54,326 bases of DNA from JAHEEL01 sp964195515 (GTDB lineage: Bacteria; Actinomycetota; Acidimicrobiia; Spongiisociales; UBA5794): NCBI GenBank assembly GCA_964195515.1, contig CAXMQO010000027.1, positions 1 through 54,326 of the forward strand. Direction: 5' to 3'. Below the pieces are notes generated by a model, which made no database searches, was not told the DNA's origin, and worked only from the letters and a program-made list of their open reading frames with translations. Both the position numbers and the translations under genes were made by a program. Below, piece by piece: positions 33,123-41,911 of this stretch. Position 1 is the stretch's first letter. Every line of letters starts with the position of its first letter.

Positions 33123-34361
33123 CTACGGGACCTCAGCGCCCGACTTCATGGCATCGCGATCGACCAAGTATCCGTGGCTGATCACGGCCCGGGGCGCCGC
33201 GTGGAATCGCAACGCCTCCGCCACGGAACCTCCTTCGAGTACCACCAGATTCGCCTCGTTGCCGACGGCGAGGCCGTGGTGCTCGAGGCCAATGGCTGCC
33301 GCGGGATTGACGGTGATGGCGTCGTACAACAGATCCATGTCGACCTCGGACATCATCCACAACAGATGGGCACCGAGGAATGCAACCTCGAGCATGTTGT
33401 TGCGGCCGAACGCGTAGTAGGCATCCGAGATGTCATCCTGGCCGAGGCTGACGTTGATGCCGGCCGCCGTGAGTTCGCGCACCCTGGCGTGTAGTGGTCC
33501 GGTGTGAGGATCAGATACGACTGCGACCTTGGCTACTGCCAGCAGAGCCACCAGACGCTCGAAGTACGGATCCGGGTACAGCTGCATCGCTCTCGCATGG
33601 TGCGCAAGGGCCCGTCCCTCCCACCCTCGACGCAACACCTCGGTCGCCATCATCTCCAGCGTGCGAAGTCCCGGATCGCCGGCGTCGTCGAGCAGCATCG
33701 AAACCGACGCATCGTTCTCGACTGCGATGTCGAAGACGATGCGCACATGTTCGGCCATGTCCGCCTCGGTGTACTCGATCCACGGAATACCTCCGACGAC
33801 ATCCGCGCCCATCTCCATGGATACCCGGAGCAGATCCTCGGTGCCGGGCTCCCGGATGATCCCATCTTGGGCGAACGCAACGACTTGAAGGTCGACGACG
33901 CCCGCGAACTCCTCGCGCAGCGCAACGAGGACCTCGACTCCACGTGTCCCCGCCTTGGAGTCGACATCGGCGAGCGCCCGAATGTGGGTGTTGCCGTAGT
34001 ACGCCGCCATCGCCAGAGCCCGCCTTCCCGCCGCGAGCATCGCTTCGGGGTCCTGACCGTCCTTGACGGCGGCGGCCGTCTCGATGGCCGACATTGCTTT
34101 GCCCATGTCGCCGCTCTGGTATTCGGCCAAGGCTGCGTCGCCGAGGCGGTGCAGCGTGAAGACCTTGTCGAGGTGAAGGTGGGTGTTGACGAAGGATTCG
34201 GTGACGAGGTTGCCTGCCGCATCCACTTCGACGGCGTCCGACCCGCCTTCGCCGGCGGTGGTGATGGACTCGACGAGGCCGTCGCGGATCACAACATCGA
34301 CCGGTTCAGGCCGACCCCGGCGACGGGCCGATCGGATCGTCAACGAGTTCGCACCGGTCAT
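33123..34361 (-). CDS. Amidohydrolase of the cytosine deaminase/AtzC-like group, altered metal site
   Basis: The 412-residue protein aligns with cytosine deaminase-type amidohydrolases. NTHLHLDK gives the first metal histidines (H61, H63), and TAAGINVSLGQDDISDAYYAFG gives the metal aspartate (D309/D310). At the position of the third metal histidine and catalytic glutamate (HVDE in relatives) it has LLDDAGDP (223-230), so both His and Glu are replaced. ALAHHARAM retains a histidine pair. Either a subfamily with a different mechanism, or a non-hydrolytic member. GGAG precedes the ATG. Ends at VISHGYLVDRDAMKSG like other members. Confidence 0.8.
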   Translation of the reverse strand: MTGANSLTIRSARRRGRPEPVDVVIRDGLVESITTAGEGGSDAVEVDAAGNLVTESFVNTHLHLDKVFTLHRLGDAALAEYQSGDMGKAMSAIETAAAVKDGQDPEAMLAAGRRALAMAAYYGNTHIRALADVDSKAGTRGVEVLVALREEFAGVVDLQVVAFAQDGIIREPGTEDLLRVSMEMGADVVGGIPWIEYTEADMAEHVRIVFDIAVENDASVSMLLDDAGDPGLRTLEMMATEVLRRGWEGRALAHHARAMQLYPDPYFERLVALLAVAKVAVVSDPHTGPLHARVRELTAAGINVSLGQDDISDAYYAFGRNNMLEVAFLGAHLLWMMSEVDMDLLYDAITVNPAAAIGLEHHGLAVGNEANLVVLEGGSVAEALRFHAAPRAVISHGYLVDRDAMKSGAEVP

Positions 34362-34418
34362 GCCTGCTCCACTTCAGTCGCGGGTTGCGTCGGATCATAC
34401 GCGCTGGCCCTCCTCGAC

Positions 34419-34535
34419 ACGGGCCACGGGTTACGGGTTGCGGGCCACAGGCTACGGGCTACGGAGTCCCCTGACTGTTGACTGTTGCCTGGCGCCTGTC
34501 ACCCTGTTGCCTGCCGCCCCGTCGCCGGTCACCTG
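34419..34535. repeat. Degenerate short-repeat intergenic segment
   Basis: The 3' side of the peptidase gene holds tandem-like degenerate units: five or six copies of a (C/T)ACGGG(C/T)T-type heptamer at 34419-34465, then ACTGTTG/CTGTTGCC units at 34473-34510 and CACCTGTCACCTG. Read on the minus strand it is CAGGCAACAGTCAACAG. A similar CAACAGCCAACAG run follows the last gene of the window in the same orientation relative to its gene. No coding potential. Confidence 0.6.
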
Positions 34536-35342
34536 TCACCTGCTCTCCGCTACGGGCCCCCCGCCCTCTTGCCGCCGCTCCCGTTCCGCGGGGTCCTGGC
34601 GGTAGAACTCGCGAAGGACTTGGTAGAGATCCTGTTCGTGGTTCGCCATGTCGATGGGACGGTCGAAGAAGAACTCGGTGGCGACGGCGAAGAATTCGGC
34701 CGGGTTCACGGCGCCGTAGCCGTCGAGGAGCGGGTCATCGCTTGTCCCCTCCCGGAGCGCCTCGTACTGGCGGCGACACACCTGCTCCCATCGTTCTCGC
34801 TCAGCCCTCGCCATGGGGGGGTGGCCGTCTACGGTGCCGTCGGCCATATCGATCTTGTGCGCGAACTCGTGATAGATGACGTTGTGTCCGGTGTTGGCGC
34901 GGGTCGCCGACCGCTTCGCCGAATCCCACGCGATCAGCACCGGGCCGTGGAGCATGGCTTGCCCAAGAATCGGCACGATCCCATCGGTTGCGAGTCCCGC
35001 CGCCTCCGGCGCGGCCCGATTCCCTTGCGCCACGGTCTGGCTCGGGTACATGATGATCGAGGTGACATCGCGGTAGTACGCCTGCTCGAGACCGAGGATC
35101 AGCAGACATGCGGAGGCAGCGACGAGGACTTCGATCTCGTCCGACTGCTTCAAGCCATCAACCCACTCGAATCGCTTGTCGGCAAGGAACCCTTTGATGA
35201 GGCGTTCGAGGCGGGTTCGTTCCTCGCGGTCGAGCCACCGCCAGTGCGCCATGTCGTCCTGGAGGATCATGCGCCAATCGTCGGGAAACGGTACGTCGAC
35301 CGCCCGCCGTCTCCGTCGTTGTCGCGGGGTCTCGATTCGCAC
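34536..35342 (-). CDS. MtfA-like zinc-dependent peptidase
   Basis: Starting at GTG 35342 (VRIETPRQRRRR) the protein has 268 residues. It matches the MtfA peptidase family: LQDDMAHWRWLDREERTRLERLI, VAASACLLILGL, YPSQTVAQ, VLIAWDSAKRS, the zinc motif NVIYHEFAHKIDM (HExxH) and GYGAVNPAEFFAVATEFFFDRP with the third-ligand glutamate. MtfA in E. coli binds the Mlc repressor and has aminopeptidase activity. GAGGAT before the start overlaps the stop of the upstream methyltransferase, so the two are coupled. A much longer upstream extension of the frame overlaps that gene and is rejected. Confidence 0.87.
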   Translation of the reverse strand: MRIETPRQRRRRRAVDVPFPDDWRMILQDDMAHWRWLDREERTRLERLIKGFLADKRFEWVDGLKQSDEIEVLVAASACLLILGLEQAYYRDVTSIIMYPSQTVAQGNRAAPEAAGLATDGIVPILGQAMLHGPVLIAWDSAKRSATRANTGHNVIYHEFAHKIDMADGTVDGHPPMARAERERWEQVCRRQYEALREGTSDDPLLDGYGAVNPAEFFAVATEFFFDRPIDMANHEQDLYQVLREFYRQDPAERERRQEGGGPVAESR

Positions 35343-35353
35343 GGGTCCGATCC

Positions 35354-35860
35354 TCAAGAGCGGCGACCGAACGGGACGAGAGCGGGCACGGTCATCCGAT
35401 ACGAGTGATAGCCGGGGTAGGTCTCGACAAGCCGGCGTTCTTCCCAGCGCATCTTGGTGATGAAGAACGTGACGAGCACGATCCACAACACCGCAGCGAG
35501 CCAATTCCGACGGCCCAGAGCCGAACCGGCCATCAAGATGATCACGCCGGTGTACATCGGGTGCCGGATCCAGCGATACGGGCCGCGCGTTTGGAGCTGC
35601 GCTTTCCCTGAAGGCATCGGCGACGGCGTCACCCCCCGTCCGAAGACGAGGACCGCCCAGACGACGAGTGCCAGACCAAGCCAGGTGAGGGCGGTGGCGG
35701 CGGCAGCGGCGGCAGAGGGCAGTGGCCAGGCATCGCCGACCGGGGTGAGGAGGATCCCGATGATCAGCGCCCCTTGTACGGCGACGAGGCCCCACCCGAC
35801 GACGTGGTGGCGCAGTCGGGACTGAGCGTCGTTGGACGTAGGCCGTTCGTCATTGTTCAC
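35354..35860 (-). CDS. Isoprenylcysteine carboxyl methyltransferase-like/phospholipid methyltransferase membrane protein
   Basis: The 168-residue protein has four hydrophobic helices and the ICMT/PEMT signature GPYRWIRHPMYTGVIILMAG followed by MRWEERRLVETYPGYHSYRMTVPALVPF. These enzymes methylate lipids or thiols at the membrane with S-adenosylmethionine. The GTG at 35860 is preceded by GGGAGG at 7 bases; an ATG at 35875 lies inside that ribosome site and is less likely. It is directly upstream of, and probably coupled to, the MtfA-like gene. Confidence 0.85.
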   Translation of the reverse strand: MNNDERPTSNDAQSRLRHHVVGWGLVAVQGALIIGILLTPVGDAWPLPSAAAAAATALTWLGLALVVWAVLVFGRGVTPSPMPSGKAQLQTRGPYRWIRHPMYTGVIILMAGSALGRRNWLAAVLWIVLVTFFITKMRWEERRLVETYPGYHSYRMTVPALVPFGRRS

Positions 35861-36100
35861 GTGAGGTCCTCCCATCACCGAACGGTACCGGTGAGTGTTC
35901 TCTTCCCGTCGATGACGCAGATCAGGTGGCGAGGTTCCGGGAGATAGTGTTCACGACGAGAAGATCGGTGTACTCGTCGGATCGGCCGTCTGACTCGATC
36001 TAGCGGTCGCGTCGTGGCCACGTGTGCGGGGCAAGAGTGGCGCCACCGCCGCCGCGGTCGGTAGCCTTGCTCCGCTTCTTCGCATCTGAGATCGCCCGGT

Positions 36101-37344
36101 GTGATGGGCTACCAAACGGCGAGTGAACGCGGGGTCGTCACGTCCGTGCTGCCGCTGTTCGTGGGATTGGCCCTGCTGATGGTGGGTAATGGCCTGCTCG
36201 GCTCGCTCCTCGGAATTCGTGCGGACCTCGAAGGTTTCCCAACCGTCGTCATTGGCGTCGTGATGGCCATGTACTACGTCGGGTTCCTCGTCGGATCGCT
36301 GACGATTCCGCGTTGGCTGGCATCGGTCGGGCACATAAGGGTGTTCGCGGGCCTGTCGTCGCTCGCGGCAGCGACGGCCCTGTCCTTCTCGATCCTGGTT
36401 GTTCCCCCAGCGTGGGGAGCCCTTCGTTTCGTTGCGGGGTTGTGCATGTCCGGTTTGTACGTCACGGTGGAGAGTTGGCTGAACGAACGAGCATCCAATG
36501 AGACGCGGGGGCGCCTGCTGTCGGTGTACATGCTGGTCGTCACCTTCGGGCTGGGTTTTGGACAGATTCTGCTCGGCATCGCTGAGCCGTTGGATCCCAC
36601 GCTGTTCATCCTCGCCGGGATTCTGATCTCGCTCGCGGTCGTTCCGATTGCCCTGACGCGAATCGCGGAGCCGAGGCAGCGGATACCCGTGAAATTTTCG
36701 GTGGGGCCCTGACGCGTACGGCACCACTTGGTGTTCTCGCCGTCGCGACTTCTGGAGCCGCCGGTGGCTCCATCTTCGCCCTCGGCGCTGTCTATGCCAC
36801 GAAGATCGGCATGGAGCCGGGCCTCGTCGGAGTCTTCATGGCCGCCTGACTCGTTGGAGCGGCGGCAACCCAGTACCCCCTCGGGCACCTCTCAGATCGA
36901 TTCCCGCGCGGGCGAGTGATCATGCTCGTCGCCGCCGGTGCGGTCGTGTCCGCCGTTGTTGCGACAACCGTCGATCCAGACAGTCCCTGGCTGTTCGTGA
37001 TGGCGGCGGTATACGGAAGTCTTGCGTTCCCGATGTACTCACTGGCGGTGTCACAGATCAATGACCGCATCCCGGCGCATCAACTCGTCGCGGCTGCGGC
37101 TGGGATCGTGTTCGTCTACGGTCTCGGTTCCGTTGTCGGTCCTCTCGTAGTCTCCGTCCTAATGACGGTGTTTGGCCCGGTCGGGTACTTCTGGGGTCTC
37201 GCGGCGTTCTTCTGTCCTCTGGTCGTCTGGGCGTTCGTGCGGGTCGTCTCCAAGACACGGCCGATTCAGCGACGGTTCATCAGCTTGCCGTTCCGCTCGT
37301 CGAGCGCTGCCGCGATGCTCGCAGAGGTGTCTGAAGAAGAGTGA
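36101..37344 (+). pseudogene. MFS permease gene with a frameshift and an in-frame stop
   Basis: Together the two halves encode a YcaD-like major facilitator of about 410 residues. The first half (36101-36709) runs from LPLFVGLALLMVGNGLLGSLLG to QRIPVKFSV. The reading then has to shift frame in the G-run at 36703-36706, where one more G would join it to GALTRTAPLGVLAVATSG. The second half meets TGA at 36847-36849 (VFMAA-stop-LVGAAATQYPLGHLSDRF) before continuing open to 37344. Two independent lesions make it inactive as written. Sequence error is the alternative, since the rest of both halves is well conserved. Confidence 0.8.
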
Positions 37345-37447
37345 CGGTTGTCGGGTGGTGGATGGGCCGATACACGCTCGGCGATACGGACCAGAGGTCG
37401 CGTGGCACCAAGCGCCCCGGGTCGGCACTCGAACACTTCAAAAACTC

Positions 37448-37495
37448 TTGACATGCGTGGACGATGTGGGATACGATGCCGGAATGAACAGTTCA
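37448..37495 (+). promoter_or_regulatory. Promoter and probable ArsR operator of the arsenic operon
   Basis: TTGACA (37448-37453) and TACGAT (37472-37477) are 18 bases apart, the best -35/-10 pair in the window. The ATG of arsR follows the -10 by six bases, so transcription starts at the start codon. A dyad, TGAACAGTTCA (37485-37495), overlaps the start codon, and TCAA-N6-TTGA overlaps the -35. Either suits an ArsR dimer acting as autorepressor. Confidence 0.75.
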
Positions 37496-37783
37496 ATGAT
37501 TCTTGTGACAATGGATGTTGAAGCGAGGGTTGAGGTGCTGAAGGCGCTGGCCGATCCGTACCGGCTCGAGATCCTCGAGATCCTGTCGCCCGAGATCCGG
37601 TGCAATTGCCACCTTCAGGATCAACTCGATATCGCCCCGAACCTGTTGTCGTATCACCTGAAGGTGCTGCGCGAGGCCGGCCTCATCGAAGGTGCTAAGC
37701 GAGGACGCTGGATCGACTACTCCCTGACCGAACAGGCCGCGGAGGTGATCGCCGCTGCTCTCCCAGAGAGGTTGCGGCGGTGA
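37484..37783 (+). CDS. arsR: ArsR/SmtB family metal-responsive repressor
   Basis: The 99-residue winged-helix protein reads VEVLKALADPYRLEILEIL, then a C-N-C thiol motif (EIRCNCHLQDQL), and the recognition helix NLLSYHLKVLREAGLI followed by the wing GRWIDYSL. The CxC near the recognition helix matches the arsenite/antimonite site of ArsR. Its ATG lies six bases after the -10 box, so the mRNA is leaderless. The stop overlaps the permease GTG (GTGA). It should repress the operon until arsenite or another thiophilic ion is bound. Confidence 0.9.
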   Translation: MNSSMILVTMDVEARVEVLKALADPYRLEILEILSPEIRCNCHLQDQLDIAPNLLSYHLKVLREAGLIEGAKRGRWIDYSLTEQAAEVIAAALPERLRR

Positions 37784-38835
37784 GCGTCTTTCTCCCGGAG
37801 CAGGGAACGAGGAGAAGTTCCGGCACCCTCTGGGGCCTGGTCGCCGCAGCGGCGTTCGCGTGGGTGGTTGGCTACCTGCTCAACGGTCAGTTCTGGGATC
37901 GTGTCGTCTTCGACGTTCTTGGTCTCGATCCGGAGAGCCGGTTCGGCGAGACCGTGCATTTCTTCGTGTACGACACGACGAAGATTCTGTTGTTGCTGGG
38001 TGGGATCATCTTCATCGTCACAGTGCTGCGCAGTTTCGTGACGATCGAGCGCACCCGGGCACTCCTCGGCGGCAGGCGCGAAGGTGTTGGCAACGTGGCG
38101 GCCGCAGGACTCGGGGTGGTCACACCCTTCTGCTCGTGTTCGGCTGTGCCCGCGTTCATTGGTTTCGTCGCCGCGGGGGTGCCCCTCGGGGTGACGCTGA
38201 GTTTTCTCATCGCCTCACCGATGGTGAACGAGGTTGCGGTGATCCTGATTCTCGGGGTGTTCGGGTGGAAGGTCGCCGCGTTGTATGTGGTGTTCGGTCT
38301 TCTCGTGGCAATTTGCGCGGGCTATGTGCTCGGGCGGTTGCGCCTCGAGCGATGGGTTGAGCCATTCGTGTTCGAGACGAAGCTGCGAGGAGAACTCGTC
38401 GAACCGTCGACAGAGATGCCGTGGGAGGATCGCCTCGCTCTCGGGTGGCAAGAGGTCAAGAGCATCGTTCGCAGGATATGGCCCTACCTCCTCGTCGGAA
38501 TCGGGATCGGAGCCATCATCCACGGATGGGCCCCCGAAGATCTCTTCGCGAGTTGGGCCGGAGCCGGCAACCCGTTTGCCGTCCCAATCGCCGTCATTCT
38601 GGGCATCCCGCTCTACTCAAGCGCGGCCGGAGTCATCCCCCTCGTCCAGGCCCTCTCCGACAAGGGAGTTGCCCTCGGCACGGTCCTGGCGTTCATGATG
38701 GCGGTTGTCGCTCTCTCCCTCCCCGAAATGATTCTGTTGCGAAGGGTCCTCAAGCCGAAACTCCTCGCCACGTTCGTGGGAGTCGTCGGTACCGGGATTC
38801 TTACCGTCGGATATCTGTTCAACGCCATTATCTGA
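37780..38835 (+). CDS. Permease with TPFCSCS motif (ArsP/SO_0444-type efflux permease)
   Basis: This 351-residue membrane protein has eight or more helices and the diagnostic GVVTPFCSCSAVPAFIGF motif, whose cysteines bind metal. ASPMVNEVAVILILGVFGWKVA and GIPLYSSAAGVIPLVQALSDKG match the second repeat. Members export trivalent organoarsenicals (ArsP) or copper/zinc-type metals. GTG start overlaps the arsR stop; the thioredoxin-like gene follows after 18 bases. In this operon an arsenic role is most likely. Confidence 0.87.
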   Translation: MSVFLPEQGTRRSSGTLWGLVAAAAFAWVVGYLLNGQFWDRVVFDVLGLDPESRFGETVHFFVYDTTKILLLLGGIIFIVTVLRSFVTIERTRALLGGRREGVGNVAAAGLGVVTPFCSCSAVPAFIGFVAAGVPLGVTLSFLIASPMVNEVAVILILGVFGWKVAALYVVFGLLVAICAGYVLGRLRLERWVEPFVFETKLRGELVEPSTEMPWEDRLALGWQEVKSIVRRIWPYLLVGIGIGAIIHGWAPEDLFASWAGAGNPFAVPIAVILGIPLYSSAAGVIPLVQALSDKGVALGTVLAFMMAVVALSLPEMILLRRVLKPKLLATFVGVVGTGILTVGYLFNAII

Positions 38836-38853
38836 CAAGTGAAAGGAAGAATC

Positions 38854-39096
38854 GTGAAGATCGAAGTACTCGGAACCGGTTGCAAGAACTGCAACGCACT
38901 GGAGGCAGCCACCCACCAGGCCCTGGAACAACTCGGAATGAACGTGCCGATCGACAAGATCACTGACTACGGCGAGATCGTTGCCTACGGAGTGATGTCC
39001 ACACCCGCCCTCGCGATCGACGGAGAAGTCAAGACCGCGGGACGTGTGCCGTCGGTGCGGGAACTGGCCAATCTCCTCGCGGGAGCCGCGACCTGA
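38854..39096 (+). CDS. Small thioredoxin-fold redox protein (MTH895/TM0996 type)
   Basis: From GTG 38854, behind GAAAGGAAG, the protein has 80 residues: VKIEVLGTGCKNCNALEAATHQAL with a CxxC (CKNC), then the cis-proline region GVMSTPALAIDGEVKTAGRVPSVRELANLL. This is the minimal glutaredoxin-like thioredoxin fold often found beside TPFCSCS permeases and arsenic genes. It probably reduces or hands over a metal(loid) thiol complex. The stop is one base before the acr3 ATG. Confidence 0.85.
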   Translation: MKIEVLGTGCKNCNALEAATHQALEQLGMNVPIDKITDYGEIVAYGVMSTPALAIDGEVKTAGRVPSVRELANLLAGAAT

Positions 39097-39097
39097 G

Positions 39098-40198
39098 ATG
39101 ACCGATTCCGTTGCTGCAGATGAGGCACATGTCGTCGCGAGGCTCTCGGCGCTCGACCGCTACCTGCCGATCTGGATTCTCCTCGCCATGGCCGTCGGAC
39201 TCCTGCTCGGGAGGGGCTTCCCCGGGCTGAACGACACGCTCGACACCATCAAGGTCGACACTGTGTCGCTCCCGATCGCCATCGGATTGCTGGCCATGAT
39301 GTACCCGGTCCTCGCCAAGGTGAAATACTCCAAAATCGGTGAAGTCACCGCCGATCGCAGACTCATGGGGACCTCGCTCTTCCTCAACTGGATCGTCGGC
39401 CCTGCGGTCATGTTCACCCTTGCCTGGATCCTGCTCCCCGACCTCCCCGCCTACCGAACCGGGTTGATCATCATCGGCCTTGCCCGCTGCATCGCCATGG
39501 TCCTCATCTGGAACGACCTGGCGTGTGGCAACGGCGAAGCAGCGGCAGTGCTCGTCGCCCTCAACTCGGTGTTCCAAGTTGTTGCCTACGCCATCCTTGG
39601 ATGGTTCTACCTCCAAGTGCTGCCGGGGTGGCTCGGACTCGATACCGGTTCGGCGCTCGACATCTCGATGTGGGCGATAGCGAAGACGGTCCTCATCTTC
39701 CTGGGCATTCCCCTCGTCGCCGGCTACCTCACCCGTCTGTGGGGCGAGCGCGTCAAGGGCGTTGAGTGGTACGAGAACGTGTTCCTCCCCAAGATTGGCC
39801 CCGTCGCCCTGTGGGGCCTCCTGTTCACCATCGTCGTCATGTTCGCGCTGCAGGGCGAGACCATCACCTCCAAGCCGTTCGACGTCGTTCGTATCGCCCT
39901 TCCGCTGCTCGCCTACTTCGGCATCATGTGGTTCGGATCGTTCCTCGTCGGGTACCGGATGCGTTTCTCCTACGGCAAGAACACCGCGATGGCTTTCACC
40001 GCCGCTGGGAACAACTTCGAACTGGGGATCGCTGTCGCCATCGGTGTCTTCGGAATCGCATCGGGGGAGGCGCTCGCAACCGTCGTGGGACCCCTGATCG
40101 AGGTGCCCGCACTCATCGCCCTCGTGTATGCCGCCCTCTGGGCGCGGCGGCGCTTCTACACCTCGTCGGACATCCCGCTGTTAGGGCAAGAAGCCTGA
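39098..40198 (+). CDS. acr3: Arsenite efflux pump of the ACR3 family
   Basis: The 366-residue protein has ten membrane helices of the BART/ACR3 type. GLARCIAMVLIWNDLACGN contains the conserved cysteine in helix 4 needed for As(OH)3 transport, and SYGKNTAMAFTAAGNNFELGIAVAIGVFG matches helix 9. It expels arsenite using the proton motive force. ATG begins one base after the thioredoxin-like stop. Last gene of the ars operon; no arsenate reductase (ArsC) is visible, so the thioredoxin-like protein or an unlinked enzyme may be involved. Confidence 0.92.
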   Translation: MTDSVAADEAHVVARLSALDRYLPIWILLAMAVGLLLGRGFPGLNDTLDTIKVDTVSLPIAIGLLAMMYPVLAKVKYSKIGEVTADRRLMGTSLFLNWIVGPAVMFTLAWILLPDLPAYRTGLIIIGLARCIAMVLIWNDLACGNGEAAAVLVALNSVFQVVAYAILGWFYLQVLPGWLGLDTGSALDISMWAIAKTVLIFLGIPLVAGYLTRLWGERVKGVEWYENVFLPKIGPVALWGLLFTIVVMFALQGETITSKPFDVVRIALPLLAYFGIMWFGSFLVGYRMRFSYGKNTAMAFTAAGNNFELGIAVAIGVFGIASGEALATVVGPLIEVPALIALVYAALWARRRFYTSSDIPLLGQEA

Positions 40199-40343
40199 CG
40201 TACGTGCCACTCCGCTCAAGTGCCGGACAACATGGAGAGAGATGGGACCTTCGTACACTGTCGTCACCTGCCGTTGGTGAGTCCGACGAAGGGTGCGGGC
40301 ACCGTTGAGATTCGGCGGAGTCTGCGACCGCGAAGGGAGCGCA

Positions 40344-41102
40344 GTGGGGAAGCATCGGACGAGATTGGTCGGACTGGCGACCGGTACGCTGCTGTTCGCA
40401 GCCTGTGGTACGACAGGAAGCAGTGCGGACGGCGAGGTGCTGGTCTCTGCCGCGGCGTCCCTGACCGATGCGTTCTCCGAGATGGAGGCGGCGTTCGAAG
40501 CCGCCAATCCCGAGACCGACGTCTTGCTGAACACCGGCGGCAGCTCGGCGTTGCGCGAACAGATCCTCGCCGGTGCGCCGGCCGACGTGTTCGCCTCCGC
40601 CAACATGTCCAACATGGACCAGGTCGTCGATGCCGGCGAGGTCGAGGGGGAACCGACGATTTTCGCCCGCAATCGACTCGACATCGCCGTTCCGAGCGGC
40701 AACCCGGGAGGTGTGACCGGACTTGCGGACTTCGCTCGAGATGAACTGCTGATCGGCCTGTGCGCCGAAGACATACCGTGTGGTGACTACGGGCGGCAGG
40801 CCCTGGAGAAGGCGCATGTGATCCCCGCCGTCGACACCGACGAGCCGAACGTGAGGGCGCTGCTCACCAAGATCGAAGCCGGGGAGTTGGACGCCGGGAT
40901 CGTGTATGTGACCGACGTTGCATCAACCGATGGCGGCGTCGGTGGTGTACGGATCCCGGACGACGAGAACGTCCTTGCCGACTATCCGATCGCCTCCCTG
41001 GCCAATGCCCCGAACTCCGATGGGGCAGCGGCGTTCGTAACGTTCGTCCTCTCTGACGAGGGCCGATCGATCCTCGCCGACCATGGATTCGCGTTGCCAT
41101 GA
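40344..41102 (+). CDS. modA: Molybdate ABC transporter, substrate-binding lipoprotein
   Basis: From GTG 40344, behind GAAGGGAG, the 252-residue protein has a signal peptide ending in the lipobox LFAAC and then the ModA pattern VLVSAAASLTDAFSEMEAAFE, LLNTGGSSALREQILAGAPADVFASAN, and AGELDAGIVYVTDV. It captures molybdate or tungstate outside the membrane. Earlier in-frame starts lack a ribosome site. The 145-base upstream region has a TACACT box near 40254 and short hairpins; no recognised riboswitch. ATGA overlap with modB. Confidence 0.92.
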   Translation: MGKHRTRLVGLATGTLLFAACGTTGSSADGEVLVSAAASLTDAFSEMEAAFEAANPETDVLLNTGGSSALREQILAGAPADVFASANMSNMDQVVDAGEVEGEPTIFARNRLDIAVPSGNPGGVTGLADFARDELLIGLCAEDIPCGDYGRQALEKAHVIPAVDTDEPNVRALLTKIEAGELDAGIVYVTDVASTDGGVGGVRIPDDENVLADYPIASLANAPNSDGAAAFVTFVLSDEGRSILADHGFALP

Positions 41103-41911
41103 AGAAACAGGTGACCTCCTCGGACCGACGGAAACGGCGTCCACCCGTGGTGTTGTTGATCCTTGCCGCGCTCGGTCTTGCTGTGTTCGTGATCCCGCTA
41201 CTCGGGCTGCTGGCCCGCACGCCGTGGCGAGACCTGCCGGCGCTCCTCACCGGCGACGTCGTGCTCGACGCGCTCCGGGTCTCGGTCATCGCATCGCTTG
41301 GGGCAACGGCGATCTCGGCAATTCTCGGCGTGCCGCTGGCGTGGGTACTGGCACGGGTCGAGTTCCCCGGCCGATCGATCGTGCGCGGACTCGTGGTGCT
41401 TCCTCTCGTGCTCCCGCCCGTCGTCGGCGGCGCCGCGCTGCTGTTCGCCCTCGGCAGGAGAGGTCTGATCGGCGAACCGCTCAACAAAGCGACGGGTCTC
41501 GTGCTCCCGTTCTCCACGTGGGGGGTCGTGATCGCGGCGACGTTTGTTGCCATGCCGTTCCTTGTCATCACCGTCGAAGGTGCCCTCCGCAACCTGGATG
41601 CCCGGTTCGAAGGAGCTGCCGCCACACTCGGCGCCGGTCGGTGGACCGTGTTGCGCCGCGTGACCCTCCCGATGATTGGACCGTCACTCGCAGCCGGACT
41701 CGCCCTCACCTGGGCCCGTGCCCTTGGCGAGTTCGGTGCCACGATCACGTTCGCCGGCAACCTTCAAGGCCGCACCCAGACGCTCCCCCTTGCAGTGTTC
41801 GTCGCACTCGAAAGCGATCGCGGCGCCGCCGTGGCGTTGAGCCTCGTCATGGTCGTCATCTCTCTGACCGTTCTCGTGGTGCTGAGGGAGCGATGGTGGA
41901 GGGCACTATGA
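41099..41911 (+). CDS. modB: Molybdate ABC transporter, permease
   Basis: The 270-residue permease has a basic N-terminus, five or six helices and the ABC docking loop EGALRNLDARFEGAAATLGAGRWTVLRRVTLPM. LTWARALGEFGATITFAGNLQGRTQTLPLAVF is the ModB signature around the conserved GEFGAT. It forms the membrane channel for ModA-delivered molybdate. Four-base overlaps join it to modA and modC. Confidence 0.93.
   Translation: MKKQVTSSDRRKRRPPVVLLILAALGLAVFVIPLLGLLARTPWRDLPALLTGDVVLDALRVSVIASLGATAISAILGVPLAWVLARVEFPGRSIVRGLVVLPLVLPPVVGGAALLFALGRRGLIGEPLNKATGLVLPFSTWGVVIAATFVAMPFLVITVEGALRNLDARFEGAAATLGAGRWTVLRRVTLPMIGPSLAAGLALTWARALGEFGATITFAGNLQGRTQTLPLAVFVALESDRGAAVALSLVMVVISLTVLVVLRERWWRAL

Noticed and set aside
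34419..34535. CRISPR array
   Set aside because: Units are short, degenerate and contiguous, without spacers of uniform length, and no cas genes are near.
34536..35795. A 419-residue version of the MtfA-like protein
   Set aside because: The first 150 residues are arginine/proline-rich shadow of the methyltransferase gene; the GTG at 35342 has a ribosome site.
40199..40343. Molybdenum-cofactor or similar riboswitch before modA
   Set aside because: Some hairpins are possible, but I could not match a known conserved core.
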